DNA of 64,000 nt from Archaeoglobaceae archaeon (GTDB taxonomy: Archaea; Halobacteriota; Archaeoglobi; Archaeoglobales; Archaeoglobaceae), in contig JANXDX010000017.1 of assembly GCA_025058735.1 (NCBI GenBank), forward strand, positions 34,708 through 98,707. Reading direction: 5' to 3'. Below, piece by piece: positions 26,739-36,425 of the stretch. The translations under genes and the position numbers were made by a program. The notes under the pieces are model-generated. The model was not told the DNA's origin and did not search any database. It worked only from the letters and a program-made list of their open reading frames with translations. Each line of letters begins with the position of its first letter. Within the stretch, counting starts at the first letter, position 1.

Positions 26739-27950
26739 TTAACTCCTAGGTTTAAACCTCAGTATAGCAGCAATACCACCAAAAGCCTTGTAAAGAATTT
26801 CTCCTTCTTCAGATTCTGTTGAAAGGAACTCTACTCTTGAACCCATCTTTTCAGCAAGTTCAGACAGTTCTAAAACTATGTCCTTTCTTTCGACTTCTTC
26901 CATCACAATTCCATCGCATACAACTTGTTCATCTTCTTTCTCTTTTATTGTTTTCTCAATTTCCTTACCACAAACTTGGCATCTATACTTAACCCTCTCG
27001 TACCTCAGATCTTCTGACAAAAGTAAAACTTCTACAGCTCCAAGTTCTAAGTACTTTCTAACTTCCTCCTCTCCATAAGCTGCTAAACCATCCTTTGATA
27101 GTTCAGAAAGGAACCTTTGTATTAAATTTTTCTCTCTTATCAATTCAACCTCTTGAAGAGCATCTTTAGCTTTTTCTACAAGTTCATAAAGACCACTTTC
27201 ATCTGTATAGCCTACATCGAATAAACCTATAACTTTCTTCTGTAACTCGTAATGCAAGTACTCTCCCTGGTAAAATTCCTCCTTAGTTGGTGACGGGCCG
27301 CCTATGAGGATCCCTATTAGCTGATCTTTATATTGAAGTAAAGCGTTATTTGCCATTTCACCAACTTTTTTGTAAAACTCATGTATTGCTATCTCTCTCA
27401 ACCTTTCAAACCTAACACTACTCTGACCACCTTGTCTATGCTTTCCTGGGACCATAGATGTATCGTAATCTAACTTCTCTATCCTTTTACCTTTCAACAC
27501 TCCAATAGTAGCTTCTCTTCTATCTAAAACTATTAAACCATAAACTTTTTTCTCCCTCAACATATCTTTTAAAGGATCCAAATAGAACTTTGAATTGCAA
27601 TGGTATTTGTAAAGGGGAATTGGCTCAGGAGGCTCGATTATTTCAGTTATATGTTTTTCTTTTCCATCTATGTTAACTACTCCAGTAAATATAGCTAATC
27701 CATTCTCTGGAGGTTTTCTGTAAAGTTTCAATCTGTTAAGAATAACTTCCAACCCAGCTATTACGTTTGTTCTAGTTTGTTTAGATTTGATGTTTTGAGC
27801 TTGACTAAGCTCCTCTCTCAACTGATTAGTAACATCAGCTACGTTTCTTCCAGGAGGAATGTAAAGTGATATCAATTCAGTACCTTTACCCTTGTACTTT
27901 TCCAACTCTTCAAGTTTTCTTTTGAACTCGTAGAGTAGTTTTGTCGACAT
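26739..27950 (-). CDS. prf1: Peptide chain release factor aRF1
   Basis: A 403-residue archaeal class 1 release factor. The stop-codon-reading NIKS motif is at residues 53-56, and the GGQ motif that triggers peptidyl-tRNA hydrolysis at 174-176 in HRQGGQSS. Domain 3 carries a Cys4 zinc element (CQVC near 330). Full length, no intein. It is the last gene of the lysS-radical SAM-DUF2551-uppS-prf1 run, 15 bases after uppS. Confidence 0.96.
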   Translation of the reverse strand: MSTKLLYEFKRKLEELEKYKGKGTELISLYIPPGRNVADVTNQLREELSQAQNIKSKQTRTNVIAGLEVILNRLKLYRKPPENGLAIFTGVVNIDGKEKHITEIIEPPEPIPLYKYHCNSKFYLDPLKDMLREKKVYGLIVLDRREATIGVLKGKRIEKLDYDTSMVPGKHRQGGQSSVRFERLREIAIHEFYKKVGEMANNALLQYKDQLIGILIGGPSPTKEEFYQGEYLHYELQKKVIGLFDVGYTDESGLYELVEKAKDALQEVELIREKNLIQRFLSELSKDGLAAYGEEEVRKYLELGAVEVLLLSEDLRYERVKYRCQVCGKEIEKTIKEKEDEQVVCDGIVMEEVERKDIVLELSELAEKMGSRVEFLSTESEEGEILYKAFGGIAAILRFKPRS

Positions 27951-27965
27951 ACAAAAAATTCCTCA

Positions 27966-28718
27966 TCAAGCTTTATAAATATTGAGTCTCTGCTGCCAAG
28001 ACCTTATCGCTCTCAGAAAATCTATTTTTCTAAAAGATGGCCAGTAGATGTCACAGAAGTAGACGAAACTGTTTGCAGACTGCCAAGGAAGAAAATTTGA
28101 TAACCTTTGTTCACCTCCAGTTCTAATGACTATATCAACTCTCGAATAGTAACCGTCTGAATACAAATTTTCCTCTACAACTTTTTCATCTATTTTCTCT
28201 GGACTTATTTTTCCCTCTTTAACTTTTTTTAATATCTTCCTTGCAGCATCTACTAACTCTTGTCTTCCTCCGTAAGCTATTGCAACGTTCAGAAAATAGT
28301 TATCATGATCTTTCGTTCTTTCTTCAGCATCTCTTATCAGTTTTTGCAAACTTTCTGGAAGCATATCTACTCTCCCAACAACTTTAACTCTAACTTTTTC
28401 CTCGTAAATTTTTTTATCGTTCAAAACTCTTTTAAACTCTTTTTCCATCAAGCTGAATAAATTTCTTTTTTCTTCCTCACTTCTTCTAAAGTTTTCAGTT
28501 GAAAAAGCGTAAAGAGTTAACATCTTCACTCCCAACTCCCAGCACCACTTCACAACTTCTTCAACTTTTTTTGATCCAAAGAAATGACCAAAGTAAGGTG
28601 GAAGACCTTTTCTACTTGCAAACCTTCTATTTCCATCCATTATTATTGCTATATGTTTTGGTATCAGACCGGACTTTACTTTTCTAAAAAGCAGGATTTC
28701 ATATAATTTTCTGATCAT
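27966..28718 (-). CDS. uppS: Cis-prenyltransferase (undecaprenyl diphosphate synthase family)
   Basis: A 250-residue enzyme extending isoprenyl diphosphate chains in cis, in archaea producing the polyprenol carriers used in glycan assembly. The catalytic Asp is in IIMDGNRRFA; LYAFSTENF and the C-terminal RTGGEQRLSNFLPWQ bind substrate and metal. Length is typical. The start overlaps the DUF2551 stop by four bases. Confidence 0.94.
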   Translation of the reverse strand: MIRKLYEILLFRKVKSGLIPKHIAIIMDGNRRFASRKGLPPYFGHFFGSKKVEEVVKWCWELGVKMLTLYAFSTENFRRSEEEKRNLFSLMEKEFKRVLNDKKIYEEKVRVKVVGRVDMLPESLQKLIRDAEERTKDHDNYFLNVAIAYGGRQELVDAARKILKKVKEGKISPEKIDEKVVEENLYSDGYYSRVDIVIRTGGEQRLSNFLPWQSANSFVYFCDIYWPSFRKIDFLRAIRSWQQRLNIYKA

Positions 28719-29005
28719 TTCAGCAACTCTCTCAGCAAATTCTCAAATTCCCTTTTCAAATAGTACTTGTTTTTTTCACCTAACTCCGTTCTAAGAATTC
28801 CAAGTTTTGCGCTTATCAAGCCGATCATTGCGGAAACTCCCCTCTGATTTATATAGTATCCTTTACTCAAAAGCTTTCTATGAACATCCTCAGTCGTTAT
28901 TACGTTGCTTTCAAGGATTATTCTAAGAATTTCTTTTCTTATTCCTTTTCTATCTCTTTCCAAATATTTTCTTATTCTCTTTTCTATCTCAACGACTTCC
29001 ATCAT
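28715..29005 (-). CDS. DUF2551 winged-helix-like protein
   Basis: A 96-residue protein matching DUF2551, known mainly in Archaeoglobi and methanogens. The layout is helix-rich with GIRKEILRIILES, then TTEDVHRKLLSKGY, then NQRGVSAMIGLISAKLGILR, which reads as a winged-helix fold. It may bind nucleic acid. It is locked between the radical SAM gene and uppS with four-base overlaps at both ends, so it belongs to their operon. Confidence 0.85.
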   Translation of the reverse strand: MMEVVEIEKRIRKYLERDRKGIRKEILRIILESNVITTEDVHRKLLSKGYYINQRGVSAMIGLISAKLGILRTELGEKNKYYLKREFENLLRELLK

Positions 29006-29988
29006 ATCTCCACTGATTCAACTAATGTAGCATCGTAAGTTGGATACCTTTCAACCAAGTAAACTTTCAGTTTTTCAGCCTTTAAAAGTTCTCCGATCTT
29101 TTCTACAATTTCAACAGATGTTTCTATAAAATTTTCAAATTTTATATATTCAAACCCTCTTTCCTGCAAGATCTTTTCAGCCTTTCTAAGCTTACCAACG
29201 TCTCCATCAATTCTTGCACACAAAACTGTTCCATCACTTGTTACCAAGTAGAATTCTGGCATGTTCATTCCCATCCTTATAAGCCTTCTTCTGAACTGAG
29301 CTACGTCTTTAAACTTTGCACTGCAGTAGTGAAACTTCTTTGCTTCTTCGTAAGCTTTTATAACTTCTGGATTCTCTACATAGTAATCTTTTACCGTGTA
29401 AAGGGAAGATATTGCTTTGTAGTTGCTTTCACTCACTTCGAGTTGGTTGACGTTTAGAAAAGCATCGAGTTCGTTTACAATTTCAACGATCTTTCGATCA
29501 AAATATATTGCTGGGATTTCAAATCCAGAATCAATTCCAAGTTTTTTTGCAGCTAAAATTGAATCTCTAAAGTTTTCTATGTTTTTAAGTTCAGGTGGGT
29601 GGAATCTTATCTCATCGACTTTCAATTTTCTAAGTAAGCTCTCTTTCACAGCTATGCTTGTGTAGATGTGTACATGCAGATCCATTTTTTTTGCAACGTC
29701 TAAAAACTCAAAAACTCTTTTCAACTTTAAAAGTGGTTCTCCGCCAGTTATGGCTAGTCCTTCTGCACTCATAGCTTCAGCTTCAGCTATAAAATCTTCC
29801 ATAGATTTTATTGGCCTCTCATTTGCATAGATTACATCAAAACCTCTCCTTTTCAAAGATATTGGACAATAAAAACAAGACTTTCTACATTCACCAGTTA
29901 TAAACAAAACTAGTTTAGAACCTTTCCTACAAATTCTGCAACCTTCGGGTAGATAAGTATAATAACTTCCAGCTTCTATCTTTGGCAT
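29002..29988 (-). CDS. Radical SAM protein
   Basis: A 328-residue radical SAM enzyme. The Fe-S cluster site is ECRKSCFYC (C-x3-C-x2-C) near residue 33-40, preceded by a CRIC pair near 17; the GGE motif is in AITGGEPLL. The middle TIM-barrel strands are recognisable (DEIRFHPPE). A C-terminal region contains LCARIDGD and an extra 80 residues. The exact substrate is not known. It overlaps lysS by 13 bases and DUF2551 by four, so a role linked to translation or tRNA is an inference from context. Confidence 0.85.
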   Translation of the reverse strand: MPKIEAGSYYTYLPEGCRICRKGSKLVLFITGECRKSCFYCPISLKRRGFDVIYANERPIKSMEDFIAEAEAMSAEGLAITGGEPLLKLKRVFEFLDVAKKMDLHVHIYTSIAVKESLLRKLKVDEIRFHPPELKNIENFRDSILAAKKLGIDSGFEIPAIYFDRKIVEIVNELDAFLNVNQLEVSESNYKAISSLYTVKDYYVENPEVIKAYEEAKKFHYCSAKFKDVAQFRRRLIRMGMNMPEFYLVTSDGTVLCARIDGDVGKLRKAEKILQERGFEYIKFENFIETSVEIVEKIGELLKAEKLKVYLVERYPTYDATLVESVEI

Positions 29989-31451
29989 AAAAATGCGATC
30001 CTTTCTCTAAACCAGTCAACTCCAAGAGATCTTATGAAATAACCTATTCTTGGTCCATGGTCTCTGTTTAAGATCGCTTTGTAAATAGCTTTAAAAGCTT
30101 TTGATGGATCGACTTTGACTTCTCTTGACACTTCGTAAACTAATGCATGTATCTCTTCAGCACTCATAAGTTCATTCAATTTTTCAGCAAAACTGCAAAG
30201 AAAAGTTCTCTCATCGTTATCAAATTCAACTTCTATCTTTTCAGATATCTTGAACTTCAAATTTTCAGGAGCAAACCTTTCCAACCACTTTTTAGCATAG
30301 CTCAACTTTCTTTCAACGTCCGATCTTTCTATAGAATAACCACTCCTCTTCAACATGTTTAGAACTTTTTCTACATCCCAATTTGCAATTTGACCTAAAA
30401 CTACTACGTGTCTGAAAGGTACTTCTGAGTAAGATATTTTACTTACTAAGCTTAATTCAGCCCCTCTGTCTTTTTTCCTCAACTTTTCTTCAAACTCATC
30501 AAAAAGATCTAATATGTCTGTAGGTTCAAATTCTATGTGTCTTTCAGGTCTTACTCTCATGAAAAGATACCTGATTATTTCTGGCGGAAAAGTTTCGACG
30601 ACATCTTCAACTGCAACAACTATTCCTCTAGACTTCTTTGCAACACCCATCCCTTTTATATGGACCCACTCGTAGGGTACAGGGTAAGGTGGTTCGTAGT
30701 TGTATATTTCTCTAGATATCCTCACTCCAGTATCGTAACTTCCTCCAGCTGCAGCGTGATCTTTTCCAAAGGGTTCACACGTTATTTTCAAGATCGTCCA
30801 CCTTGCAACCCAATCTACTCTCCAAGTTAGCTTCCCTCCTCCGTTGTATCCGACGTTTCCAGAGTTTCCACAAGTGCAGATGTAGTAAATTTTTGATTCA
30901 TCGAAATCTATGACTTTAGTTGTAATGATCTTACCGCAGCCTTCGCATATTGGCATGAAAGGTGACCAATCTTTCTCAATCTTTCTACCTGTAACTTCAG
31001 ATATTATTCTTGCAATGTCGTCTTTTCTTTTCAAAGCGATTTTTATAGCTTCTCTGTACATTCCTTTTTCGTACATCTCACTCGCTCTGTAAACTTGAAC
31101 ATCTATCCCAAGGTCATCTAGAGAGTTTAAGAACGGTTCTAAGAAATGTTCCGAATAACTTTCATGACAACCCTTTGGATCTGGAATCCTGAAAAGAGGC
31201 TTTCCTACAAAATTCTCGTATTCCTTTGGGAGAAAAGGATACCTCTTTCTCAACTGATCTACGTCGTCTGCTATGTAAAAGATCTCAGCTTCACCTCCAG
31301 CATCTACTAAAGCTTTTCTTATAACGTCTGCTGTGACCATTTCTCTCAGGTTACCTAGATGGATTGGACCAGATGGAGATATGCCGGTAGCTATTCTGTG
31401 TTTTTCTGACTTTTCAAGTAGATCTCTAGCCACCGCATCTACCCAATGCAT
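29976..31451 (-). CDS. lysS: Lysyl-tRNA synthetase, class I
   Basis: A 491-residue class I LysRS, the type typical of euryarchaea and unrelated to the class II enzyme. The HIGH-like motif is SGPIHLGNLRE near residue 27, a zinc site lies at CEGC and CTCG in the middle, and the KMSKS-equivalent is AKKSRG near 275. The C-terminal helical anticodon-binding domain is complete. It heads a run of tightly spaced genes. Confidence 0.95.
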   Translation of the reverse strand: MHWVDAVARDLLEKSEKHRIATGISPSGPIHLGNLREMVTADVIRKALVDAGGEAEIFYIADDVDQLRKRYPFLPKEYENFVGKPLFRIPDPKGCHESYSEHFLEPFLNSLDDLGIDVQVYRASEMYEKGMYREAIKIALKRKDDIARIISEVTGRKIEKDWSPFMPICEGCGKIITTKVIDFDESKIYYICTCGNSGNVGYNGGGKLTWRVDWVARWTILKITCEPFGKDHAAAGGSYDTGVRISREIYNYEPPYPVPYEWVHIKGMGVAKKSRGIVVAVEDVVETFPPEIIRYLFMRVRPERHIEFEPTDILDLFDEFEEKLRKKDRGAELSLVSKISYSEVPFRHVVVLGQIANWDVEKVLNMLKRSGYSIERSDVERKLSYAKKWLERFAPENLKFKISEKIEVEFDNDERTFLCSFAEKLNELMSAEEIHALVYEVSREVKVDPSKAFKAIYKAILNRDHGPRIGYFIRSLGVDWFRERIAFLCQR

Positions 31452-31569
31452 TGAAATTATTCTCCCCTCCAGCTTTTTAGTTTTTACTAAAGAGCTCCGA
31501 GAAGAATAAAAATGATTATTATTTATTTAAATAAATCATATAAATAAATTAAGATAAAATATTTATTAA

Positions 31570-32154
31570 TTAAATTTTTTTCCTAAGATTTGCTCTGACA
31601 CTAGGTCTAACTTTTTCAGCCCCTCTTCCTCTTCTTCTTAAACCTCTGGCTTTTTTTCCAGAAGAAGTGAGCCCTCTAAATACTCTTCCTTTCTGCTTTG
31701 CTATTCGACTGAGTTGAGGATCGCTCAAGATCGCTGGATGAGATCTGTCTATCAATATTACTTCAAACCATTTGTACTTACCATCTTCTCCAACCCAGTA
31801 AGAACCAAGAACTTCCATGTTTCTATATTTTCTATTTGCCCTTTCCTCAGCGATCCATTGCAAGCTCTTCTTTGGAGTCTTTCTACTCACCATCATCCTC
31901 TTAGTTTTCCTCCCTCTTACAAATCTTGAAGCTCTTCTTCCTCCTCTTCTAATTTTAACTCTTACGATTATTACTCCTTTCTTAGCTTTGTATCCTAGTG
32001 TTCTAGCTCTATCCAATCTTGTTGGCTTATCTACTCTTATAATTGAAGGTTCTCTGCGCCATTGTTGTAATCTTTGCCACATAATTTCTCCCATTTCACC
32101 ATCAAAAGGTCTTTTCCAAGAATCTCTAATGTAAGCATAAAAAGATCTAGCCAT
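31570..32154 (-). CDS. rpl15e: Large ribosomal subunit protein eL15
   Basis: A 194-residue ribosomal protein of the archaeal/eukaryal large subunit. It begins [16 protein letters not shown] and carries the conserved [20 protein letters not shown] and [14 protein letters not shown] blocks, with a very basic tail. It follows eS1 after four bases, so the two are cotranscribed. Confidence 0.97.
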   Translation of the reverse strand: MARSFYAYIRDSWKRPFDGEMGEIMWQRLQQWRREPSIIRVDKPTRLDRARTLGYKAKKGVIIVRVKIRRGGRRASRFVRGRKTKRMMVSRKTPKKSLQWIAEERANRKYRNMEVLGSYWVGEDGKYKWFEVILIDRSHPAILSDPQLSRIAKQKGRVFRGLTSSGKKARGLRRRGRGAEKVRPSVRANLRKKI

Positions 32155-32158
32155 TCTA

Positions 32159-32758
32159 TCACCCTGCTAAGGGTTCCAATAGTATCTCAAGTTTTTTAAC
32201 TTCAACTCTCCTCAAGGGGTATATCTTCTTAGCAACTTTATATATTTCAGCTGGAATTTTTCCTAGTACACATTCTTGCATGAATTGAACAAAACTCGTT
32301 TCTACACTTCTTTTTGATACTATTTCTCTCATTATAGCTCTTATAGCTCTTTTTTGACTAGTTTTACATCTTTTATTTGTGAACGTTACTGACTTTACTC
32401 TTACCTTGTAACCATCCTTCGTGACAACATCTACAATGTCCTCTATCTTACTCGTCCTCCTCCTAGTGAGGCTGTTCAGGTATTCTCTTATGAGTTCAAA
32501 TCTGTGGAACTTTGTGTAAGCTTTATCCCCTGCAACTTTATAAACTTTAAAAACGAGTTTTTTGTATGGATTTTGATTCGAATAATCTCCAGTAAGCTCA
32601 GAAAGTGTTACCTCAATAGTCCTGTTTATAGTCTTGTCAGGATCGTCTGCTGGCGTTTCACCTAGTTCAGTCATTCCAAAGTATTCAGGAGCAATGAGAG
32701 TGTACCATTTTTTTGAAGCCCATTTATCTTTTACTCTAGCAACTTTTTTCTTTGCCAT
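32159..32758 (-). CDS. rps3ae: Small ribosomal subunit protein eS1 (S3Ae)
   Basis: A 199-residue small-subunit protein. Conserved segments include [40 protein letters not shown] and a C-terminal [13 protein letters not shown]. Length is as expected for archaea. First gene of the eS1-eL15 pair; its promoter lies in the 170-base divergent region shared with the universal stress protein gene. Confidence 0.96.
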   Translation of the reverse strand: MAKKKVARVKDKWASKKWYTLIAPEYFGMTELGETPADDPDKTINRTIEVTLSELTGDYSNQNPYKKLVFKVYKVAGDKAYTKFHRFELIREYLNSLTRRRTSKIEDIVDVVTKDGYKVRVKSVTFTNKRCKTSQKRAIRAIMREIVSKRSVETSFVQFMQECVLGKIPAEIYKVAKKIYPLRRVEVKKLEILLEPLAG

Positions 32759-32901
32759 GCATCAAGTTAAAATGCTATTAAAAAATTTTTCCTCGTCTTA
32801 AAGTTAAAACAAAAAGTACATAAATAATAAATGCTAAAATCGATTTCGTCGGTTGTGAAAAGTATTTTTGTTTATCACAAGTAGTCTTAGTAAAAGTAAT
32901 A

Positions 32902-32910
32902 CTTTTTAAA
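32902..32910 (+). promoter_or_regulatory. TATA box for the universal stress protein gene
   Basis: CTTTTTAAA is centred 26 bases before ATG 32932, implying a leaderless mRNA and supporting that start over the TTG two codons earlier. Confidence 0.6.
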
Positions 32911-32931
32911 TTAAAAATATATACATTGTGT

Positions 32932-33756
32932 ATGTTCCAAAAAATGTTATATCCGACGGACTTTTCCCCGTACAGTAAAGGTGTGTTCAATTATTTAAAA
33001 GATTTAAAAAAGTTTGGTGTGAAAGAAATTGGAGTTCTGCATGTAATAAACATTTCAAAGTTTGACAAACCAATCTCTAGCTACGACATATCTAGCTTAA
33101 TCGAGAAAGAGATAGAATACACTAGAGAAGAGTATGAAAAACACAAGGAGATATTCGAAAAAGCTGGCTTCAAAGTTAACCTGATCCAGCCAGCGGTTGG
33201 AGATCCGGTTGTAGAAATAGTAAAAAAATCTGAAAGCTACAATTTTATAGGAATGACTTCTCGAGGATATGGGGTTTTAAGGGAGATCGTTTTAGGTAGC
33301 GTTTCTGAGGGAGTAGTTAGAAAATCGAGGATTCCAGTTTTACTATTTAAGTTCAAGGTAAAGATAGATAAAGATCTAGTTTTTTGTTCGAAGTATCACG
33401 AAGAGCTTTTGGATAGAATTTTGGTAGCCTACGATTTTAGTAAAACTGCTGATAAAGCTCTAGAATATGCCATAAACTTAGCAAAATCAATTGAATCAGA
33501 AATCCATGTTGTTTACGTGAAAGAAGAAGATAGAAAACTTTCTGAAATAGAAGATAGATTAAAAGGTACAAAGTATTCGTTGTATGAGAGGATTGGAGTA
33601 CCTCACAAAGAGATATTAGCTTTGATAGATGAGATAGATGCCACTATAGTTTTCATGGGTTCTAGTAGGATGGGACTATTTCCAGCGATCTTAGGAAGTA
33701 CATCTGAAATATTGATAAGGCGCACAAAAGTTCCAACTTTGGTGGTGAGATGTTAA
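32932..33756 (+). CDS. Tandem universal stress protein (UspA family)
   Basis: About 274 residues holding two Usp domains (roughly 2-140 and 160-274). Each has the nucleotide-binding loop: GMTSRGYG...GSVS in the first and GSSRMGLFP...GSTS in the second, so both may bind ATP. Soluble. It overlaps leuD by seven bases; the pairing with an amino-acid biosynthesis gene has no obvious logic. Stress or energy sensing is the family's general role. Confidence 0.87.
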   Translation: MFQKMLYPTDFSPYSKGVFNYLKDLKKFGVKEIGVLHVINISKFDKPISSYDISSLIEKEIEYTREEYEKHKEIFEKAGFKVNLIQPAVGDPVVEIVKKSESYNFIGMTSRGYGVLREIVLGSVSEGVVRKSRIPVLLFKFKVKIDKDLVFCSKYHEELLDRILVAYDFSKTADKALEYAINLAKSIESEIHVVYVKEEDRKLSEIEDRLKGTKYSLYERIGVPHKEILALIDEIDATIVFMGSSRMGLFPAILGSTSEILIRRTKVPTLVVRC

Positions 33757-34241
33757 GAGGTAGAGCTTGGAAGTTCGGAGACAACGTATCTACAGATCAC
33801 ATAATACCTGGAAGGTACTACCATCTGAGAAGTAACATACAAGAACTTGCAAAGCATGCTATGGAAGAAGTAGATCCGAATTTCACAAAAAAAGTTAAAC
33901 CTGGAGATTTTATCGTAGCTGGAAGAAACTTCGGCTGTGGAAGTAGTAGAGAGCATGCAGCAATAGTTTTAAAGCTTAACGGAATTTCAGCTGTGATTGC
34001 AAAGTCTTTTGCGAGAATATTTTATAGAAACGCTATAAACATAGGTTTACCTCTTTTGATCGCTGACACTGACGATATCTACGATGGTGATGAGATCGAA
34101 GTCGATCTTGGGGGAGAAATAAAAAACTTGAGCAAAGGTATTAAAATAAAAGCAAAGCCCCTTCCAGATATCATGGTCAAAATACTACAGGAAGGAGGTT
34201 TAATAAACTATGTAAAAAAGTATGGAGATTTAGTCTTCTAG
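33750..34241 (+). CDS. leuD: 3-isopropylmalate dehydratase / homoaconitase small subunit
   Basis: A 163-residue small subunit of an aconitase-family hydro-lyase acting in leucine (or homocitrate-type) synthesis. It has [10 protein letters not shown] near residue 15, the conserved [13 protein letters not shown] near 58 and [16 protein letters not shown]. The substrate-specificity loop reads YYHLRSN, one residue longer than the usual YLxx loop, so the substrate cannot be fixed. The large subunit is not in the window. The 3' end overlaps the convergent deaminase gene by 12 bases. Confidence 0.9.
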   Translation: MLRGRAWKFGDNVSTDHIIPGRYYHLRSNIQELAKHAMEEVDPNFTKKVKPGDFIVAGRNFGCGSSREHAAIVLKLNGISAVIAKSFARIFYRNAINIGLPLLIADTDDIYDGDEIEVDLGGEIKNLSKGIKIKAKPLPDIMVKILQEGGLINYVKKYGDLVF

Positions 34242-34706
34242 TTGATAGTAAACAGTTTCGATTCCAGCTTCCTTCAAAAGTTCTATACCTTTTTTATCTG
34301 CATAATCCCTTCCGTAGACAACTCTTTTTATTCCAGAATTTATTATAATTTTAGCACAAGTTATGCAGGGACAGTGCGTAGAATAGAGGGTTGCACCTTC
34401 AACACTTATTCCGAATTTTGCAGCCTGTATTATAGCGTTTTGCTCAGCATGCACACCTCTACACAACTCTTGCCTTTCTCCACTTGGAACTCTCAACTCA
34501 TCTCTCATGCATCCAACCTCATCGCAGTGAGGTAATCCAGATGGCGCTCCATTGTATCCTGTAGCTAAAATTCTTTTATCTTTTACAACAACTGCTCCAA
34601 CTTTTTGCCTTAAACAAGTTGATCTTGTAGCTACAACTTTTGCTATTTCCATGAAATATTCGTCCAGCGTTGGTCTGCGAGAAAAAGTTCTTTGCGTCTT
34701 ATCCAT
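34230..34706 (-). CDS. Cytidine/deoxycytidylate deaminase family protein
   Basis: A 158-residue zinc deaminase most like dCMP deaminase (ComEB type). The zinc ligands and catalytic Glu are in GVHAEQNAI and HCPCITCAK; a second zinc site typical of dCMP deaminases is suggested by C32 in [17 protein letters not shown] and [21 protein letters not shown] is a family hallmark. It would supply dUMP for thymidylate synthesis. Confidence 0.9.
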   Translation of the reverse strand: MDKTQRTFSRRPTLDEYFMEIAKVVATRSTCLRQKVGAVVVKDKRILATGYNGAPSGLPHCDEVGCMRDELRVPSGERQELCRGVHAEQNAIIQAAKFGISVEGATLYSTHCPCITCAKIIINSGIKRVVYGRDYADKKGIELLKEAGIETVYYQLED

Positions 34707-34820
34707 ACTCTCACTTTAGCTTTTTCTTATCAACTACTTATAAGATTATCTAGAAACTCAATCTTTCTAAAACATACAAAAAATTTAAAAGTTTCATTTT
34801 AAGAAATTTCTTAAATTGAA

Positions 34821-35006
34821 CTAAGATTCCAAAACAGAAACTATTTCAACTTTTATATCCCCTTTTCCGCCAGTTGGAGTTGCTAAAGTTCTACCACAAA
34901 CTAAACATTTGACAATCGTTGATGGATGGCTAAATATGACTTGTTCATTTTCACAGTCTGGACATCTAACTTTCAAAAATTTACTCTTCGTAACGAAACT
35001 TCTCAC
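34821..35006 (-). CDS. rps27e: Small ribosomal subunit protein eS27
   Basis: A 61-residue zinc-ribbon ribosomal protein with CPDC and CLVC separated by 14 residues, then [12 protein letters not shown]. Its start overlaps the eL42 stop by four bases. A gap of about 110 bases separates it from the deaminase gene. Confidence 0.96.
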   Translation of the reverse strand: MRSFVTKSKFLKVRCPDCENEQVIFSHPSTIVKCLVCGRTLATPTGGKGDIKVEIVSVLES

Positions 35007-35290
35007 TTAGACACCTCAACAAGTTCAAACCTTTTAGCTCTCCAAGTTCTTCTACTGTGAGCTTTTTTACAAACTGTACACCTAAACCTTATGTTCACTC
35101 TCTTTGTCGGTTTGTCTCCTCCTGGAACTTTGCTAAACTTTCCTAAGTTTCCAACTTTTCCTCTCCTCTTTTTTTGTCTGTTGATCCACTTCAACGGGCT
35201 TTGTCTTCCTCTACCAACTTTCTCTACTTCATGCTCGGTGTGTTTTCTACAATACTTACAGAAAGTTTTTATCCTTTTAGGATACTTCAT
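35003..35290 (-). CDS. rpl44e: Large ribosomal subunit protein eL42 (L44e)
   Basis: A 95-residue zinc-binding ribosomal protein lying near the E site. Two half-sites, CKYC and CTVC, bracket the basic middle ([30 protein letters not shown]). Immediately downstream of the GINS gene and coupled to eS27. Confidence 0.96.
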   Translation of the reverse strand: MKYPKRIKTFCKYCRKHTEHEVEKVGRGRQSPLKWINRQKKRRGKVGNLGKFSKVPGGDKPTKRVNIRFRCTVCKKAHSRRTWRAKRFELVEVSK

Positions 35291-35815
35291 TCAGTCCACC
35301 TCTATTTTTTCGGCCAGATCTGCTTTCATTAAAGCTTCTGCGTTTGGTTTGGGTAGTGTTGCGATATCTTCTCTTCGCAACTTATATCTTTTTCCGTCAA
35401 CTCCAAATATATCTAAATCTTTTTTTATTCTAATTAAAATATAATCTATCTCTTTCTCTTTTTTACCTTCTAAAACTTCACTCCTAAAATTTTCTATAAA
35501 GCTGACTAACTTTTTAAAAAATTCTTTTTCAGCTTTTGTCATGTTTTCTAATTCCTCGGTTATTTGTTGTCCACAAACTTCTGCCCAGGCAGCACTTATA
35601 ATCCTACTGGTCCTCATCTCAAAGATTTTTTTTAAGAACCTTTGAATAGATTTTATTTTATCTTCACATCTTTCTGCAGTTTTCTCATCTCCAAAAGTTT
35701 TCATTTTTTCTAACTCTTCGACTTTTTTTCTTACCTTTTCATAAAAATTATCCTCAAGTTTACTTAAAGAGGTTTTATTTTTTTCAACGATCACGATTAA
35801 CTCCTCGATCTCCAT
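35291..35815 (-). CDS. Replication factor GINS subunit (Gins51/Gins15 type)
   Basis: A 174-residue subunit of the GINS complex that joins MCM and GAN/Cdc45 at the replication fork. The N-terminal A domain is helical (RTSRIISAAWAEV near residue 70); the C-terminal B domain shows the conserved DLDIFGVDGKRYKLRREDIATLP then NAEALMKADLAEKI. The A-then-B order is that of Gins51. The ATG at 35815 sits three bases after GTGATC. The head overlaps the HD-domain gene by 32 bases. Linkage to eL42-eS27 is common in euryarchaea. Confidence 0.88.
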   Translation of the reverse strand: MEIEELIVIVEKNKTSLSKLEDNFYEKVRKKVEELEKMKTFGDEKTAERCEDKIKSIQRFLKKIFEMRTSRIISAAWAEVCGQQITEELENMTKAEKEFFKKLVSFIENFRSEVLEGKKEKEIDYILIRIKKDLDIFGVDGKRYKLRREDIATLPKPNAEALMKADLAEKIEVD

Positions 35816-36356
35816 GGAGATCACTTTTCGTAAACTTCAACTCTTCCAACATTTCTTTGTAAAACTTTAATAAAAATTTATGCCTCCTTTTTGCCAACTC
35901 TTTAGCAGTTTTTGTATAGAGAAGATCTTTGAGTTTTAAAAGTTTTTCCTCAAAATGTTTTAGCGTTTCTTCTAAACTTCTTCCAATTTCTCCACTGAAC
36001 ATAAAAGCTCTGGCTATTCCTACAGCTCCAATTGCATCTAATTTATCAGCATCACTTAATATCTTAGCTTCAAGAGTTTTGGGCTCTCTTTTTGCTGAAA
36101 AAGAATGAACTTCTATTGCATGAGCTACAGCTTCGACGAACTCATCACTGTAACCTTGTTCTTTTAATATTTTCCTAGCTTCTCTTGCAGAGGCTGCAGC
36201 ATGGTCATTTGAGTCTCTTATTAAATCATGTAATTCAGCAGCTTTTTTTACAATTTCTACGTTTGCCCCCTCTTTTAATGCAATATAAACAGCTAGTTTT
36301 GTGACTCTTTCTATATGAAACTTGTCGTGCGAAGTTCTTTCTTTATACATTTTCAA
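35784..36356 (-). CDS. HD-domain phosphohydrolase
   Basis: A 190-residue metal-dependent phosphohydrolase of the HD superfamily. Metal ligands are visible in SHDKFHIERV near residue 9, AELHDLIRD near 40, HAIEVHSF near 82 and SDADKLDAIG near 104. It resembles small archaeal HD proteins acting on nucleotides; the substrate is unknown. The tail overlaps the GINS gene. Confidence 0.85.
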   Translation of the reverse strand: MKMYKERTSHDKFHIERVTKLAVYIALKEGANVEIVKKAAELHDLIRDSNDHAAASAREARKILKEQGYSDEFVEAVAHAIEVHSFSAKREPKTLEAKILSDADKLDAIGAVGIARAFMFSGEIGRSLEETLKHFEEKLLKLKDLLYTKTAKELAKRRHKFLLKFYKEMLEELKFTKSDLHGDRGVNRDR

Positions 36357-36425
36357 TTAATATATATTTTTAAAAATTATATTATAATATTTTATTACTT
36401 TTGTTTTTATCGTAAAATTTTTATG

